Shown here piece after piece: positions 14,360 through 28,094 of a stretch of 64,000 nucleotides of DNA (position 1 is its first letter; the number at the start of each line of letters is the position of its first letter). Made by a program: the position numbers and the translations under genes. The notes under the pieces are model-generated. The model searched no databases. It worked only from the letters and a program-made list of their open reading frames with translations, and was not told where the DNA came from. Location of the stretch: positions 1 through 64,000 of the forward strand of contig CAUYLG010065829.1 of NCBI GenBank assembly GCA_963573385.1. Reading direction: 5' to 3'. This DNA comes from Cacajao melanocephalus. Its lineage: Eukaryota > Chordata > Mammalia > Primates > Pitheciidae.

Positions 14360-14662
14360 AATTTTTTTTTTTTTTTTTTGAGACCAAGTATTCCTCTACC
14401 GCCTAGGCTGGAGTGGTTCAGTGGTGTGATCTTTGCTCACTGCAACCTCCGCCTCCCAGGTTCAAGAAATTCTCTGCCTCAGCCTCCCAAGTAACTGGGA
14501 TTACAGGCATCTGCCAATACACCCAGCTAATCTGTACATTTTTAGTAGAGACAGTGTTTCAACATGTTGGCCAGGCTGGTCTCAAACACCTGACCTCAAA
14601 TGATGCACCTGCCTCAGCCTCCCAAAGTGTTGGGATTACAGGCGTGAGCCACCATGCCAGGC
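14360..14662 (-). mobile_element. Alu, antisense
   Basis: Poly-T to GAGCCACCATGCCAGGCC, full length. GAAGTAAT target duplications flank it. Confidence 0.92.
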
Positions 14663-15829
14663 CAGTACGAAGTAATAACTTTAATATTTGGTGTTGATGG
14701 AAGAGGAGTTGAAATTCATAAAGCCTTATGGGGAAGCAGCAGCTTTTGTCGAATATAATATTCTGTATATAGTATCAATCCGTCTATCTTCTACTTATTG
14801 AGTAGTTTTCCAAAACCTTTTCAGCTATAGAACACTTAAAAATAACTCATCGGAAAAGGTCACATTAAAAACAAGGTGTTCTGTCTGTGTTTGGGCTGAA
14901 GGTCCTGCCCAGGCCCAGTCTGCTGTATCCTCACTTGTGGGTTGAAAGCACAGACGTGTGTCTGGGAAAGGGGCAGTACCGGCTGAAGGAACTGCTGTGA
15001 CCCTATGGCAGCTGCCCTTGGCAATCTCAGGAGGAAATGCCTGCAAACCAGGCTGTGTAACAATAGCCAAACAGACTGCTTCAGCCTTTGCCAACACCAG
15101 AAATAAAGAATTCATTATGACTAATTAATTAATAAAATATGCAATGCTTCCTTTTAAGCTGTCTTGACTGGAAACACTAACAAAATTAGCAAACACTCTA
15201 AATCATGAGTCCTATGTGTTAAACATTCCCCAAATCATGTCTGATAAATAAAAAAGAATACTTTCTAAGCCAGCGAAGGGTCAGATATTTCAGGAAGGAT
15301 CCATTGTTAACCAACTGAAAAGAAGATGTCTCCATTGTATTCCATACTGCAGTGGGAAGGAGTGATTTACTCTTACTTTATTGGCTTGCATTTTAATTCG
15401 AATCCATTTTTAAAAACCTACTTTGGTTGTGGTTCAATACTTGTATAGTTGGCCAAGTGGTGTTTAATCACATATGTGAGTCTGTTGGTTGGGGCCTGTA
15501 AGCTCTCAGAGGATGGGACTCAGCTGCTTAACTTCAACCCTCTGCCAACCACTCTATGTTGTCAGGTGCCTAGGGAATGGCCTTGCAGCCAGAGCTTTTT
15601 CTGTGGCTTCCTTTTCCTCTTCGTTCTCTCTCTGGTCCCCAATCAGACTTTTTAATAAGAGCAAACCACTTCCCTCCGTAGAAAGATTCCATCTGCAAAA
15701 CTTTTCTGTTGAGCATCTGTCATGCACAACCCAAAGTTTTATCAAATGCAGAGGATGTTTGACTTCAGCCAAAACCATTCTTAGAGACTTTGCAGTTATG
15801 GAGGCTCCACTACTTGTACTCCACTGGGA

Positions 15830-15854
15830 AAGGTTTGTTTGTTTGTTTGTTTTA
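15830..15854 (+). repeat. (TTTG)n microsatellite
   Basis: Several consecutive GTTT units. Confidence 0.85.
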
Positions 15855-16026
15855 ATGACACATATAACCCTAATACTAGCTCATCACATCATTCAAGTAG
15901 CCTGGCTGACTAGACGTTACAGTCCTGGTGACAGCATTTTATAGCGAATGTCAGACACAGAAAATACAGCTGCGTAGATGAGTTATGATTCTCTATGACA
16001 AAGGAAATAATGAGGTTGAGTATCTT

Positions 16027-16130
16027 CTTAAACGTGGGCTCAACTTTCCTCTGAAACCTTTGTAGATTACAGTTGATGCTTAAACGTGGGCTCAACTTTC
16101 CTCTGAAACCTTTGTAGATTACAGTTGATG
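16027..16130 (+). repeat. Perfect 52-bp tandem duplication
   Basis: Two units, 16027-16078 and 16079-16130, each starting CTTAAACGTGGGCTC and ending ACAGTTGATG, without a single difference between them. Confidence 0.97.
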
Positions 16131-16489
16131 GCCTTCTAGATCAGAAAGGATGATGTCACCAAAGACCTATTCTTCAATTGCTGCTTCAAGCTAGGGAGTC
16201 CTTGTGCTTTCAAAAATCCCTTCTGGTTTCCAGGGAAAAGGATCATTCTTTGAACTTTACATGTCTCTTAAGTAAAGTTCAGTCAGTGCTTTGGTCCTAG
16301 ACTTTATCGCCGTTTTCAGTCCTTGGTCAATAAAATCAACCCTAAATAAGTTTGTCTTTTTACATGTATGTATAGGGAAGGATGGAGTAACGGAGAGGGG
16401 AAGGCTATTGAAGAAGAATATCACTTAATCTCAGATATCAGGGTCCTTAAAGCTTCAAATGAGCACTTACTTGGAATAATTGATAATCC

Positions 16490-17315
16490 ATTTATTCATT
16501 CACTAATTCATTCCACTGGTGTTTATTGTGTGCTTGAGATATACCAGGCACTGGACCAGGTTTGGGTAATAATGAACACAACACATCTCCTTTCTTCAAG
16601 GTAAATGCTACGGACATAGAGATAAACAATAAGGATTTATCATGTACAGGTGACAAGCCACAGGGTCCTGAGGTGGAACAGAGAAGGGAGACCCAAAGCA
16701 GTCTTGGAGGGGAGGGGGACATTGACATGAGTCAGGCTGGGGAAGGTGGGTGTGAGAGAATGGCAAAAGGTGAGAAGGGAGAGAGAATCGGGTACCAGGT
16801 TTTGAAGGGCTTTGTGCATCAAATAAATTTATCTGCTGTTGATCTGCTTTTGCATTTGTCAGACTTGATATCATGGTGGCCATATTCCAAAACCACAGGA
16901 TAAACAAGAAATATCTTCCTGTAGCATTGTTTTTGCTAAGTGATGAGTAATTTTAAATATTTATTACTGAAGAAGTAAAGTGCAAAATCTGCATACATTT
17001 GTAAGATAAATCATGAACCTCCTAAGATATTCTGTGCTTGTGACAGGTAATTTCAAATCCCAGGCCTGCTTTCTCCTTTGCCGTTAGGGGAAATGCTTGT
17101 GGAAAAGTTTGCAAAGCAGATTATAATGGGGAGCTACTTAAGAATTTTAAGGAGACCAATGACAGGAGACAATTTCCAGTATAGAAAGACTTCAGGTTGC
17201 CAGGCAGAAAACAACTTAGAGAAGGGCGAGAGTGGAAGCAGGAGGAACTGCTAGGAGGCTATTGCAGTCACAGATATGAGAAATATACTGGCTCTAACTA
17301 GGGTGGCATCAGCCA
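16490..17315 (-). mobile_element. L2 LINE fragment, antisense
   Basis: ATTCATTCACTAATTCATTC, GTTTATTGTGTGCTTGAGAT, ACCAGGCACTGG, then GAAGGGCTTTGTG and AGGAGGCTATTGCAGTCAC match the L2 antisense order. Open frames across it are not genes. Confidence 0.7.
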
Positions 17316-17369
17316 TGATTTAAAAAAGTGATTTGCAAGACATTAAGGCAATAGCATCAATGAGACAGT

Positions 17370-17800
17370 TTTTCATTCATTCATGTATTTAATAAACTTT
17401 TATCAGGTAACTCCCATGTTCAAGGCATTGTACTAGATTCACAGCTGGGAATAACATAGAAAATAACTCTACCTTCTTGGGGCTTATATTCTAGAGGAAA
17501 GAGACATATGAAACCAAGTAAACAAGAAATTAACTCAATAGCATAAATCAGTGATAAATGTCCCAGTGGAAATAAATTGGGCAATGTGATGATACCCTGG
17601 GGAACAGATAAGGTGGTCAGAAATGGGATTTGGAGAGTGAAAGGGGAAGAAGGCAAACATGATGACTGAATGACAGTGTCCTATACTGAGACATGGAACA
17701 TAAGAAGAAAGGAATATTTGAGAGAGAATGAATGATATTGTCCTCAGTTTGGGAGATCCAGGAGAATATGCCCATAAGAGAATTGCTTTGGAATCTGTGT
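17370..17800 (-). mobile_element. L2 LINE fragment, antisense
   Basis: TTCATTCATTCATGTATTTA, CAAGGCATTGTACTAG and TCTTGGGGCTTATATTCTAG again follow antisense L2. Confidence 0.65.
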
Positions 17801-17819
17801 TGAAAATATAAAGAGAAGA

Positions 17820-17876
17820 TAAGAGAGAGAGAGGGACAGAGAGAGAGAGAAAGAGAGAGAGAGGGACAGAGAGAAA
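17820..17876 (+). repeat. (GA)n-rich tract
   Basis: GA repeats with interspersed GGGACA units. Confidence 0.9.
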
Positions 17877-19366
17877 AAACATACATGCTCACATACACAC
17901 ACACGGGTACCACATAAAGTCACTTAAGAGATGGGGAAATACTGAAACTGAAGATATGAAAACAGCAGCAACAGGAAATGAGGGCACAGCCCCAGAGACC
18001 TCTTGAGCAGGTGTGGGGTTGAGATGAAAGAAATGTGTTGTTTATTAGCTAAAGAGTATCATCTTAGCTAATACATGCTATGTATGTAATAAATACATAA
18101 ATACTGACATTCAGTAGATATAGTCAATGGTTTGATGGTTTGATTTGGTACATGCTCTATTCTGTTTTTATTAGTGGAAATAACTCCAAGAGTGTGCATG
18201 GAGAAGTCAGTGGAGCCGTCGGGGCTCTTTGTTGGAGTGTGCTCTACACATGACTTCCACACTGTGCACCTGAACTTAAAAAAGGCACCTGCACAGTCCC
18301 CAAAGAAACTCCAAGCTGTAATGAGGCCCATGCCCAGCAGCAGAGGGAAGCCATTACGATAATGAGGGAATCTGGCGTTCTTCCTTACAAGAGCCCAATT
18401 AGTGAATTTAAAACCCCAAATTTCAAGGATGTGTGACCATTGAAAAATTCAATTTATTTTTTCTAGACAATGTGAGGCAATAAAACCCCGGTATGAAAAA
18501 GGAGGAAGCTTAAGAAATCTTTTCTGGGAAGAAGTGGAGGAACAGTACATAAACAATCTTTTTTTTTTTCACCCTGCAAGAATCCTTCCATCACAGCTGA
18601 ATGTCTTTCTTCAACTGCTATTGCTTAATAATCTTAGCATTTATATTGACCTTTAAATTGGGTGTTTGGCTGGAGACAGTTTTCTGTGGGGCAGATTTAG
18701 CTAAGATCTGCCTATTGGTTTATACTAAAATCCTGCATAATTATAAAAGCCACAGACCTCACCTTTGGAGTCTTCCAACATCAACACTGAAGAACACCTC
18801 ACCTTCAAAAAAAAAAAAAAAAACATGTTCCTGCATGAAAGGCCACTTTGAGCAAATGAAAGTATCTGACGTGCATCTCTAAATAAGTCTTTTCACGGGT
18901 TATCCTATTACAGTAAATGGAAATGAGTTATTCTTTCCTAAGCATGGGGTGATATGTTAAGAGCGGGTTTAAAAACCATTGTGTGCTAGCCAAAGCCTGA
19001 AAGACAGGCATCTTAGGAGGATGTTGATCTGATAATGGGCTACTCAGGGAACAGAACTAGAAAACTGGATATTAAAAGACCAAATATTAAATAGATGACA
19101 GGCTTATTCAAAAGCCATATGCCAGAACTGAATGTGATCATCTGTGTGTTTTTGTATGTTTTTCTTATATGCTCACAGTGTTGCAGAGTCAGGAGATTCC
19201 TGGCACATGCCCCAACTCTGAGGCTGTTTCTATACTTGCCTAGGCTGCAGTGCCACAGACAGCAGAAACCCCCTAATTTTCTAAGTCTAGACAGGAGGGA
19301 ATAGCCAGTGACCAATATATGTGCTCATTTGTATTTTTCTTCCAGGAACAAAAAAATCAGAGTTTA

Positions 19367-19737
<371 letters not shown>

Positions 19738-21824
19738 AAATGAAAGCCAGGCAGATGAATAATTGTAGGTTACTCCACGTCAGTTCCACATAAGGCTAAC
19801 ATTTTAAAAAGTTTTCATTTGATATTCAAAGCAAAAAAAAGTAGCATTTCCAGTTTAAAGAGATGAAGAAATTGAAGAAAAAAAATGTCATTTGTCTAAT
19901 GTCATTTGACAGAGGCAGGAAGAATATTCTAACTTGGGACCTTGAATTCTAAAGACTTTTTGTTTGGTTTAGTTTTTGTATGTGCGTATGTATGGTTCCT
20001 ATCAGGTCTATTTCTCTTACAGAAATCAGTGAAAGAATAAATTAAATAAATTCAAAGAAGACCTACAGAGAGACAGTGCTGTGGAACAGAGACAGCTGAC
20101 TCCTCTCAGGAGCAGAGAGATGCCTACAGGTCGGCTTTTGTGAATTGATCAGTGTTTAGGTCCTGGTTCTCAATCTTTCAAGCCCCAAAATTTAAACTGG
20201 TCTGCATTCCAAAGCTGGTCCAGTTAGATTATATCCTTCTCTTTCTCTCAAACATCACAAAGCTGTATTTAAAAGCAGAAAAATCTTTATATTTATAAAA
20301 TGAGAATTATAACACCCAAGATGAACGGACAATCATGTTAACCTGACTAGCACATTCTCTTACTATTCACATCAAGATAAGATTCATGAGATGCCAAGTT
20401 ATGGTCAGAACATAGGAGATTTTGTGTATTATTAAAAAACATACCATATGAGACTCCAGTAGCCATCTACACAATTGGGAATTGATTACTAAGCTGACTA
20501 TACCAAGATCGGAGTCAGTCTTGAATACCAAGATCTAAATGACCAATGTTTGCCTCTGGCACTCCATTTCCAACAAGGCCTCTCTAGCTAAATAATCTCC
20601 CTTTAATTTACTACATTAGTAGAATTAATTAGGCTATTGACAATCTTTGAGGCTAGAGACCACTTTTGATATTTTTTAGGTTTCTTAAAATATATTTATG
20701 GTTAGCCATTATATGTTCACAGCTCAACCTTCAGAGAGTAGCCTAAAGTTAGGATTAACTTTATCCATATCTAGTCCCACTGACCCCACCTGGGGGGAAA
20801 GAAACTATTAGAGGACTTCAGTTCTACCTGGAACAAAAATATCCAATTTTCTTTGGGTTGACATAATCAACTGGACAATAAACAAAAACTAAAACAATAG
20901 TAATTCTACATGCAAATGATACAATTCACTTGGCACAACTATCCCTTAATCTGATGTCTAATTAAGAAAAAGGCAGCTCATTTATAGCATAAAACTATCA
21001 TTCTGGAGAAAATTTTTCTCATGAGTAATTAAACAAAATTTAAATAAAAATGCTGCCACCAAGTAAATTTGTTAAATTGTGCTTTTACTGTATCAGGGCC
21101 TCAATTTAATTGTCATCTGTCTGTAAATACTAGAGAAGAATTTGCCATCAGTGTAAGAACATAATGACTGGCAGTTTTCCAGATATAATTACTCCAAACA
21201 GGACAGCATTGTGTAGACTGCAAACACTTGCACAAAGGATATGGTTTATGTATGAGGTAACGTAAGGGCATGAAAGAGGAAAGACTACTTTTAAACCCAT
21301 TACAAATATCAGGAAAAGATTGGGAAAAGACAGCGTCATTGAGTTAACGAAGGGTACATTCCAACATACAATTACAATCCCCATTTACAAATAAAAGCAT
21401 CCTTCAGCTACCGACATCAAAGAAACCCATCAAATTTCAATCAGGCTTATGTTATAAGTATTGGAGATGAAAGATGGATGAGGGATAATTACTTATAGCA
21501 GATCACTACTTTTCTAGTGATGAAATAAGAATGTAAATAGAACCAAATATGCCTGTTTTTCAGTTCAGATAAAATGGAAGCAGTACATAGTTACAGTGAA
21601 TGAAATGGCGACTCAAGAACTAACCTTTCAGGTGGCATAGGCATCGGGTGGTACGACTCAGGAGGAGGAAGAAGTCTCTCCCGCAGAACAATCTAGCCTT
21701 TATTCCCTGCCAGGGAAATTCCGCCATGAAATTTCTCTATGACAGCCCTATTTCTATTCAAACTCAAAATACCATTGGGAATGAAAGAACATTAAGCTGC
21801 TGCCAATTATTTACTTCTTACTAG

Positions 21825-22177
21825 GAAATAATTTCAACAATATTTATTTGACAAAAATTTATTTATGTACCAGGCCCTCTAAAAGCCATTGGGAATGTAA
21901 TATAGAACTAACATAGACATAATTTCTTACCTCATGGATCTTAGATTCTATCTGGGGAGACAGCCATTAATCAAATAACTCCTAAATGGGTATTTAATTA
22001 CAGATTGAGAGAAAAGCTATGCAGAAGAGAAAGCTGGGCCTAAAAAAGCCTGTGACTTCATCTAGGCCAGCGTCTCAGAAAGTCCAATGAGGAAGTCATC
22101 GTTGAGCTGACTGTTGAAGGATGACCAGGAGACAGCTAGCTGAAGAGAAGGATGGAAACTCATTCTGAGCAAGTTAA
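21825..22177 (-). mobile_element. L2 LINE fragment, antisense (part 1)
   Basis: TTCAACAATATTTATTTGAC, CCAGGCCCTCTAAAAGCC and TCATGGATCTTAGATTCTAT are antisense L2. The element is interrupted at about 22178 by an L1 and seems to resume near 22610. Confidence 0.65.
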
Positions 22178-22605
22178 CAGTATACTCAATATCCATAAAA
22201 TGGAATGTGACTTAGTCATAAAAAGAAATGAAGTACTAATAAATGCTACAACATGGATGCACATCACACTGTGTCAAGTGAAAGAAGCCAGGCACAAAAA
22301 GCCATGGATTGTATAATTCCATTTATATGGAATGTCCATAGAGGTGGAGACAGAAAATCCGTAAAGGTAGAAGTCAGGTGAGTGGTTGCCAGGCCCTGGG
22401 AGTAGGAGGGAATGAAAAGTGACTGTTTAGTAGGTGTGGATTTTCTTTGGGGATGATGAAATGCTCTGGAACCTGATTGTGATGATAGTTATACAACATT
22501 GTGACTGTACACAAATGCCATTGAGTTGTCCACATTAAAACTGTTAAAATGGTGAATTGTTGGTTATGTGTATTGTAACACAAATTATTTTTAAAGCAGT
22601 ATATT
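22178..22605 (+). mobile_element. Old L1 (L1M type) 3' end, sense
   Basis: AAAATGGAATGTGACTTAGT, GATTGTATAATTCCATTTAT, GAGTGGTTGCCAGG and the final ACATTAAAACTGTTAAAATG are the familiar L1M tail. Confidence 0.75.
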
Positions 22606-22609
22606 CAAA

Positions 22610-22795
22610 GGCCCTTCTCCTGGCAGGAGTGAGCATGGCTTATTCTTGAAACTGAAAGATGCAGTGTAGACGGATGGCAGAGACAATGGGGAGAAGATAG
22701 GGACACTAGAATGAGACAAGAGCATGAAGAGTATGGAGCCCTTGTTAGGAGTTGGCCTTTATCTTAAGAGGAATGGAAGCCACTGAAAGCTAAGT
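22610..22795 (-). mobile_element. L2 LINE fragment, antisense (part 2)
   Basis: GGAGTTGGCCTTTATCTTAA and GAATGGAAGCCACTGAAAGC match L2 antisense downstream of part 1, so the L1 is nested. Confidence 0.55.
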
Positions 22796-22803
22796 GTGCA
22801 TCG

Positions 22804-23079
22804 GTGCACGTGTGTGTGTGTGTGTGTGTGCGTGTGTGTACAAAGGGGAAACATTACCATCCGCACACATACACTTGAAAAAAATAACTATATATTCTGT
22901 GCACGTGTGTGTGTGTCTGCAAGTATGTGTATGTGTGTAGAGGGGGAGCATTACCATCCACAAACACACACAAAAAATATAACTATATATTCTGTGAAAG
23001 TGTGTGTGTGGGCATGTGTGTGTATGGAGATGGAGCATTACCAAACAGACACACACATTTGAAAAATATAACCATATAG
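22804..23079 (+). repeat. Three-unit 95-bp minisatellite with GT and AC arms
   Basis: Units start at 22804, 22899 and 22994. Each has a (GT)n-rich part, a GAGCATTACCATCC-like centre, an (AC)n part, then TATAACTATATATTCTGTG. The third is shorter and diverged. The GT and AC parts of each unit can pair. Confidence 0.9.
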
Positions 23080-23387
23080 TCAAGAAAATGTGAGTTTTTA
23101 ATAGCTTGAAAAAAGGGCATGATGTAAGATAAGATGGAAAGAGTGAAATGTGCACAAGGCAGACGATAACTCCTTCCTAGTTTTTGTAGAGCTAATTCTG
23201 TCTAGTTCCTCCTAGGTAGACTTGTACAGAAGTCTAGAGATTAGCAAAACACAAGAGGATATTTCAGAGTTTGTTTCAAACTGATGCTTGAGTGTGTAAA
23301 TATTGGGAAAAGCAGCAAAGGAGAAAGGACTTACAGAGGGCCTACATAAATTGGTTATGAATAACATATGAACAAGGCACCGCAAAC

Positions 23388-23888
23388 TGTGGAAGGCCGC
23401 AGGAGGCCTCTGAGGAGGAAGGCCTCTCCATGCCTCATGTTCCGGTGCTGGGTGACCTCAGCTCTGTTACCATAAACATTGTGCTCAAGGACATTAAACC
23501 CCTTCGTAGCACTATGACGTAGCCAGACTTGTAGGCTCCTTGTAAGGCCCACGTTCCATCAGCTGCACATAGATAATAGGCTAAAGATAACCACATGTTC
23601 TTGTTTTGTGAAACTCCCAAACCGCCACGGTTATCAATCCTTAGGATGACACACCAGTTACGGCTCACTGATTCACTCCACCATTACTCCACCCCTACCC
23701 TGTAGATCAAAGTGATTGTAACCAATAAATAGTGTGGATGATCAGAGTTCAGGGCCTTCACTGCCTCCTCCAAAGTAATGAGTGATGGTCCCCTGGTCTC
23801 ACTATCTCTCTTAGTCTGTCTTTTTCTCATTCCTTGGTCGCCACCAAACACGGGGTACCCACGGGTGACATAGGGCTGGCTCCCTACA
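23388..23888 (+). mobile_element. Probable solitary ERV LTR (class II-like)
   Basis: A 501-bp block bounded by TGTGGAAGGCCGCAGGAGGC and GGGCTGGCTCCCTACA, i.e. TG...CA ends, with an AATAAA at 23724-23729 and a TTGGTCGCCACC motif near the end typical of HERV-K-like LTRs. I see no clear target-site duplication and no viral gene beside it. Family not assigned. Confidence 0.5.
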
Positions 23889-24283
23889 GTAACAATAAGT
23901 TATTTTAATATGGGAAAGCCAAATAATTAATTAGATTTTTAATGGGATTTTAAAATGGGGGGTGCAGGTTGGTATTCAATATAGAGGTTTAAATTTGACG
24001 GTAAGACAGCAAAGAGCAGTCCTCAGGGGCAGTTGGAACCATCAGCAATGGCAATAACATGATTTTGGTTTTCCTTAGAGAAGTCTCCTGAGAATGGGAC
24101 AGAACTTCTGGACTCCAGGTGGTTTGTGGGATCCTACAGACTAGCCACAGTGACCTGGTTGCATTGCATCTCTCAGTATCAACAGTGTGCACCACACTGG
24201 GGTAGAAATGAGGTTATACCTCAGTTTAGAGGAGGTGGTTTTGGAGCAAATACATTAACTGACGTTAGAAATTAGAGGGCTGA

Positions 24284-24588
<305 letters not shown>

Positions 24589-24659
24589 AAGAAATTAGAG
24601 TGTTGATGATAATCAGACAAATACAGCATGATAAATTTATGTATTCATTTGTTCCATCC

Positions 24660-24745
24660 TTTCTCATGCAGCAAGTGTTTATTGAGTACTGTCTATTTTA
24701 GGGCACTATGCTATGCATAAGTCTACAAGACCATTAATTAAAATG
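24660..24745 (-). mobile_element. L2-like fragment, antisense
   Basis: GCAAGTGTTTATTGAGTACT followed by GGGCACTATGCTATGC. Confidence 0.5.
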
Positions 24746-24896
24746 AGGTTATTTTCTATGAAAGTTAAGAAATTACAAATGTAATTGTACAGAAAAGATA
24801 CATGAAATAAATTTTCTGTTTAGATCATAAGGCCAGAACCTAAGAAGTCTTGTTTACTTTCTAACAAAATAGCTGTAAGAATTCTTTTCTTTTTTT

Positions 24897-25012
24897 TCCT
24901 TTTTTTTTAGAAAGAAAAAGAGAGAAAAGAAGAAAGAAAGAGTGAAAGAAAAAAGAAAAAAAAGAATGTAAGAGAGAAAGAAAGAGGAAGAGAAAGAGGG
25001 AGAGAGAACAGG
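24897..25012 (+). repeat. Polypurine GA/GAAA-rich tract
   Basis: An imperfect run of GAAA, GAGA and AAAG repeats, preceded by a short T-rich stretch, so that its edge can fold back. Confidence 0.8.
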
Positions 25013-25093
25013 ATTCTTGTTCTATTGCCCAGGCTAGAATGCAGTCTAAAAATGGGTATTAAAAACCTCTTTTATGCCAATAATTGTTCTTAA
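24930..25093 (-). repeat. Right copy of the long-range inverted duplication (GA tract plus Alu 3' fragment)
   Basis: This is the reverse-complement partner of 243-405. It reads from a polypurine tract through TCTATTGCCCAGGCTAGAAT to GCCAATAATTGTTCTTAA. The homology extends past the Alu-like part into non-Alu sequence, so the two are duplicates and not independent Alu insertions. Confidence 0.85.
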
Positions 25094-26661
25094 TGGACAT
25101 AATTTTTGAGTGAATATGGTTTTAAATATCTAAAATCACTTTTTTCCCTGAGACTATATTTCTATCAATTGCTATATTTTTTGCCTCCATGATATAATAC
25201 CAGAAAGTATCTTAGCTACAAATTGGAAAATGGGTACAAAGAAAAAGACTTCTTTTTCTTTTTATCAATGTTTACAGAAGCTTGTATAATCACATTCCAT
25301 TACAAGATGTAAGATTTTGAGAATCATCTGACAATGGAAAAATGTTTATTGAAATCCTATGAAGGAATTTTTGTGAAAACAGTTTTCAGGAAAGAGAGTT
25401 GTCTAAGTTCCCATAGCAATAAAGTAGCACTGCATAAAGCTCCCAATATTTCAGCTGTTATTATCTAGCACTAGATAGCATCTAGGAATAGAAAGGCTTT
25501 TCCTTGTGTCAGTAAGCAAATGGGCAGGGGCTATCTACTTTCTATGAAGTTGAAGACAGGTCAAAAGATCAAGAGACAATCTAACTGAAAGGTTTTCTAT
25601 TAACTCAAAAAGATTCATAAGGGCAAAATGGAAAAGCTAGGGTAAGAATGAAGGGGCACCCAGTGCTCACTAAGTTTAAAAATTCAAAATGAATGGCAAT
25701 AACTTTAACACAATTCCGTGGCTTAAAATTACCTGATGCATTTGATTTCAAGGAAAAAGCACTTATTTATTTTATTTAATTATGACTAAAGGCAGAGGCA
25801 TATACATTTTAAATAATATGTGCATTTGCTTGAAAAATTAGAAAATAAAACTTATATTTTAAAAAGATATTGTTAAGAATGTGACTCCTTAGTACATAGA
25901 GCAGATTGACAGGCTCTCAAGTAAAGAGAAAATTAGAAAGGTAACTAAAATACAAATTTTTCCAGCTATTAACTCATTGACACAGATAAACCTAAATTCA
26001 GAAGGTGGTGTTTTCTTAATTGGGTCATTGATGCCATTCCTATTATCATGAACACTAGAAAAGAGATTTTTATGAATCCAAGGCTTATAAACCAAGGCTT
26101 ATAGATAGGCTATCTATCAATGGCGTTTAGGGCATCTGTGTACCCCCCATCCCTCGCCAAATCTTCTGTTAAATACTGTGTGATAGATGTGTATTGTAAC
26201 AACTTGGCTACGTTAAAACTCTATCTTCATATGCCTTTTCGGCATATTTCTTGGACAGTGTGGCTCTCAAGAGACATTTTGTGTAAGATGTAGAAAGTGG
26301 AAGTAAAGCCATAGCCATCTTGTTATTTTATGCTTGGAAGATGGATGCAGGGCTCCAGGCACTGTTGGAACTCATGCATGTTGTCTTACCCACAAGCTCA
26401 CCTTGTTGGTGAGGGGCAGCAGCTAGGCTCCTGCCAGATCTTCCTGCTGGATCAACTTCCCTGAATCCTGGACCAGATGCATATTTAGCTCCATGTTGGA
26501 AGGCACCAGTTTCTCCTTCATTCAGCTTGTCTTTGCTTCCTCTCCTTCCCATCCATCATCTTTGCCCAACTGTCTGTGGACTTCAGGTGCCAGTCCGAGG
26601 CGAGAAACTATCCAAACTCACACCTCTTCACCAGTTTCCAAAGCATTGTAAAGACAAATAA

Positions 26662-26960
26662 CAATTAAGAAATACATATTTCTTAATTGAAAATTATAAG
26701 AACTGAAAATGGGAAAATAAGAAATATGTATTTCTTAATTGTATGTATAAGTAAATATATATTTATATATAAGTAAATATATATTTATATGCAAAATAAA
26801 GCAAATATATGTAAATATATATTTATATATAAGTATATATTTACATATATAATACATAATACATGTTACATACATTGATAGGCATATAAATATATGCATA
26901 TGTGATAGTTATTAAAATATATACTTATATATTAAATACACTCAAAATATACTATAAATA
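26662..26960 (+). repeat. AT-rich palindromic minisatellite-like region
   Basis: Two near-identical palindromic motifs (13-bp arms of CAATTAAGAAATA) at about 26662 and 26718, followed by several units of GTAAATATATATTTATATAT and variants. Confidence 0.8.
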
Positions 26961-27060
26961 TATATTTTAATAACTGTATAACCTAATAAATGTGTACGGT
27001 TTTGCTTAAACCCTAATACATTATATGTTAAAGTATAATTTTTTAAAAGTTTTAAATGTA

Positions 27061-27383
<323 letters not shown>

Positions 27384-28094
27384 TCATAGTGAGCAGAGTA
27401 TGGCAAAGATTTACTTAATTTAATTAACGAGGATCCAGCGAGAAGTCAAAAATAGTTCAAAGAAGGATACAAGGGACTGATGAAAGTATAAGAAAGAATG
27501 GTAGAATATGATTGCTAAATTAGATTCAAAACTACGTGACAAACATAAATTTTACAATCATCTTTTTAGAAATAAATCATTGGCATCTCATCTGGACAAA
27601 AAATTATTTTCATCCTATGAAATTTCTATAAATTAAGATGTAACTTTATAATTTGGGCTCTAATGAATAGTAAACAGTAATCAGGCAAAGTTATATCCCA
27701 AGAATCAGATGAACCTTAGTCAGGCTGGTTGGACACTGATCAACCAACACTTGGGAATGCTACAGTTGTCATTTTGCTTTATTTCCAGATTTTGGAAAAA
27801 TTTTTAGTATACTTCTTTGTATTTTTCTGCAGATAACAGCCAAAGTCTAAAGGGATTTTTAATTTTTAAAACCAACCAAATTTTAAAAATATAACTGATC
27901 CCATTCGAATTTTTTAATAATTGAAAAAGTAAGAAAAACTTGTTTAATTCTGGAAGTTCTTGTTTAACTGAATTTTCTTCATTGCTGGTATAAAAATAAA
28001 AGTTCTCAAATATCTCATGGTTTTAAAATAACACAGACATAAAAGTCAGTTCATTTGTTATTGTAAGCTACCATATTATCCTCTTATTTTACTT

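Noticed and set aside
14825..15115. 96-residue open frame on the - strand
   Set aside because: No family resemblance, no promoter or poly(A) context, no similarity to a known protein that I recognise.
15489..15944. 151-residue open frame on the + strand
   Set aside because: No recognisable domain, no exon-like boundaries, biased toward C/F/S as expected of translated T-rich intron. It overlaps other open frames on both strands.
22790..23155. 121-residue Cys/His/Thr-rich open frame on the - strand
   Set aside because: It is translated GT/AC minisatellite.
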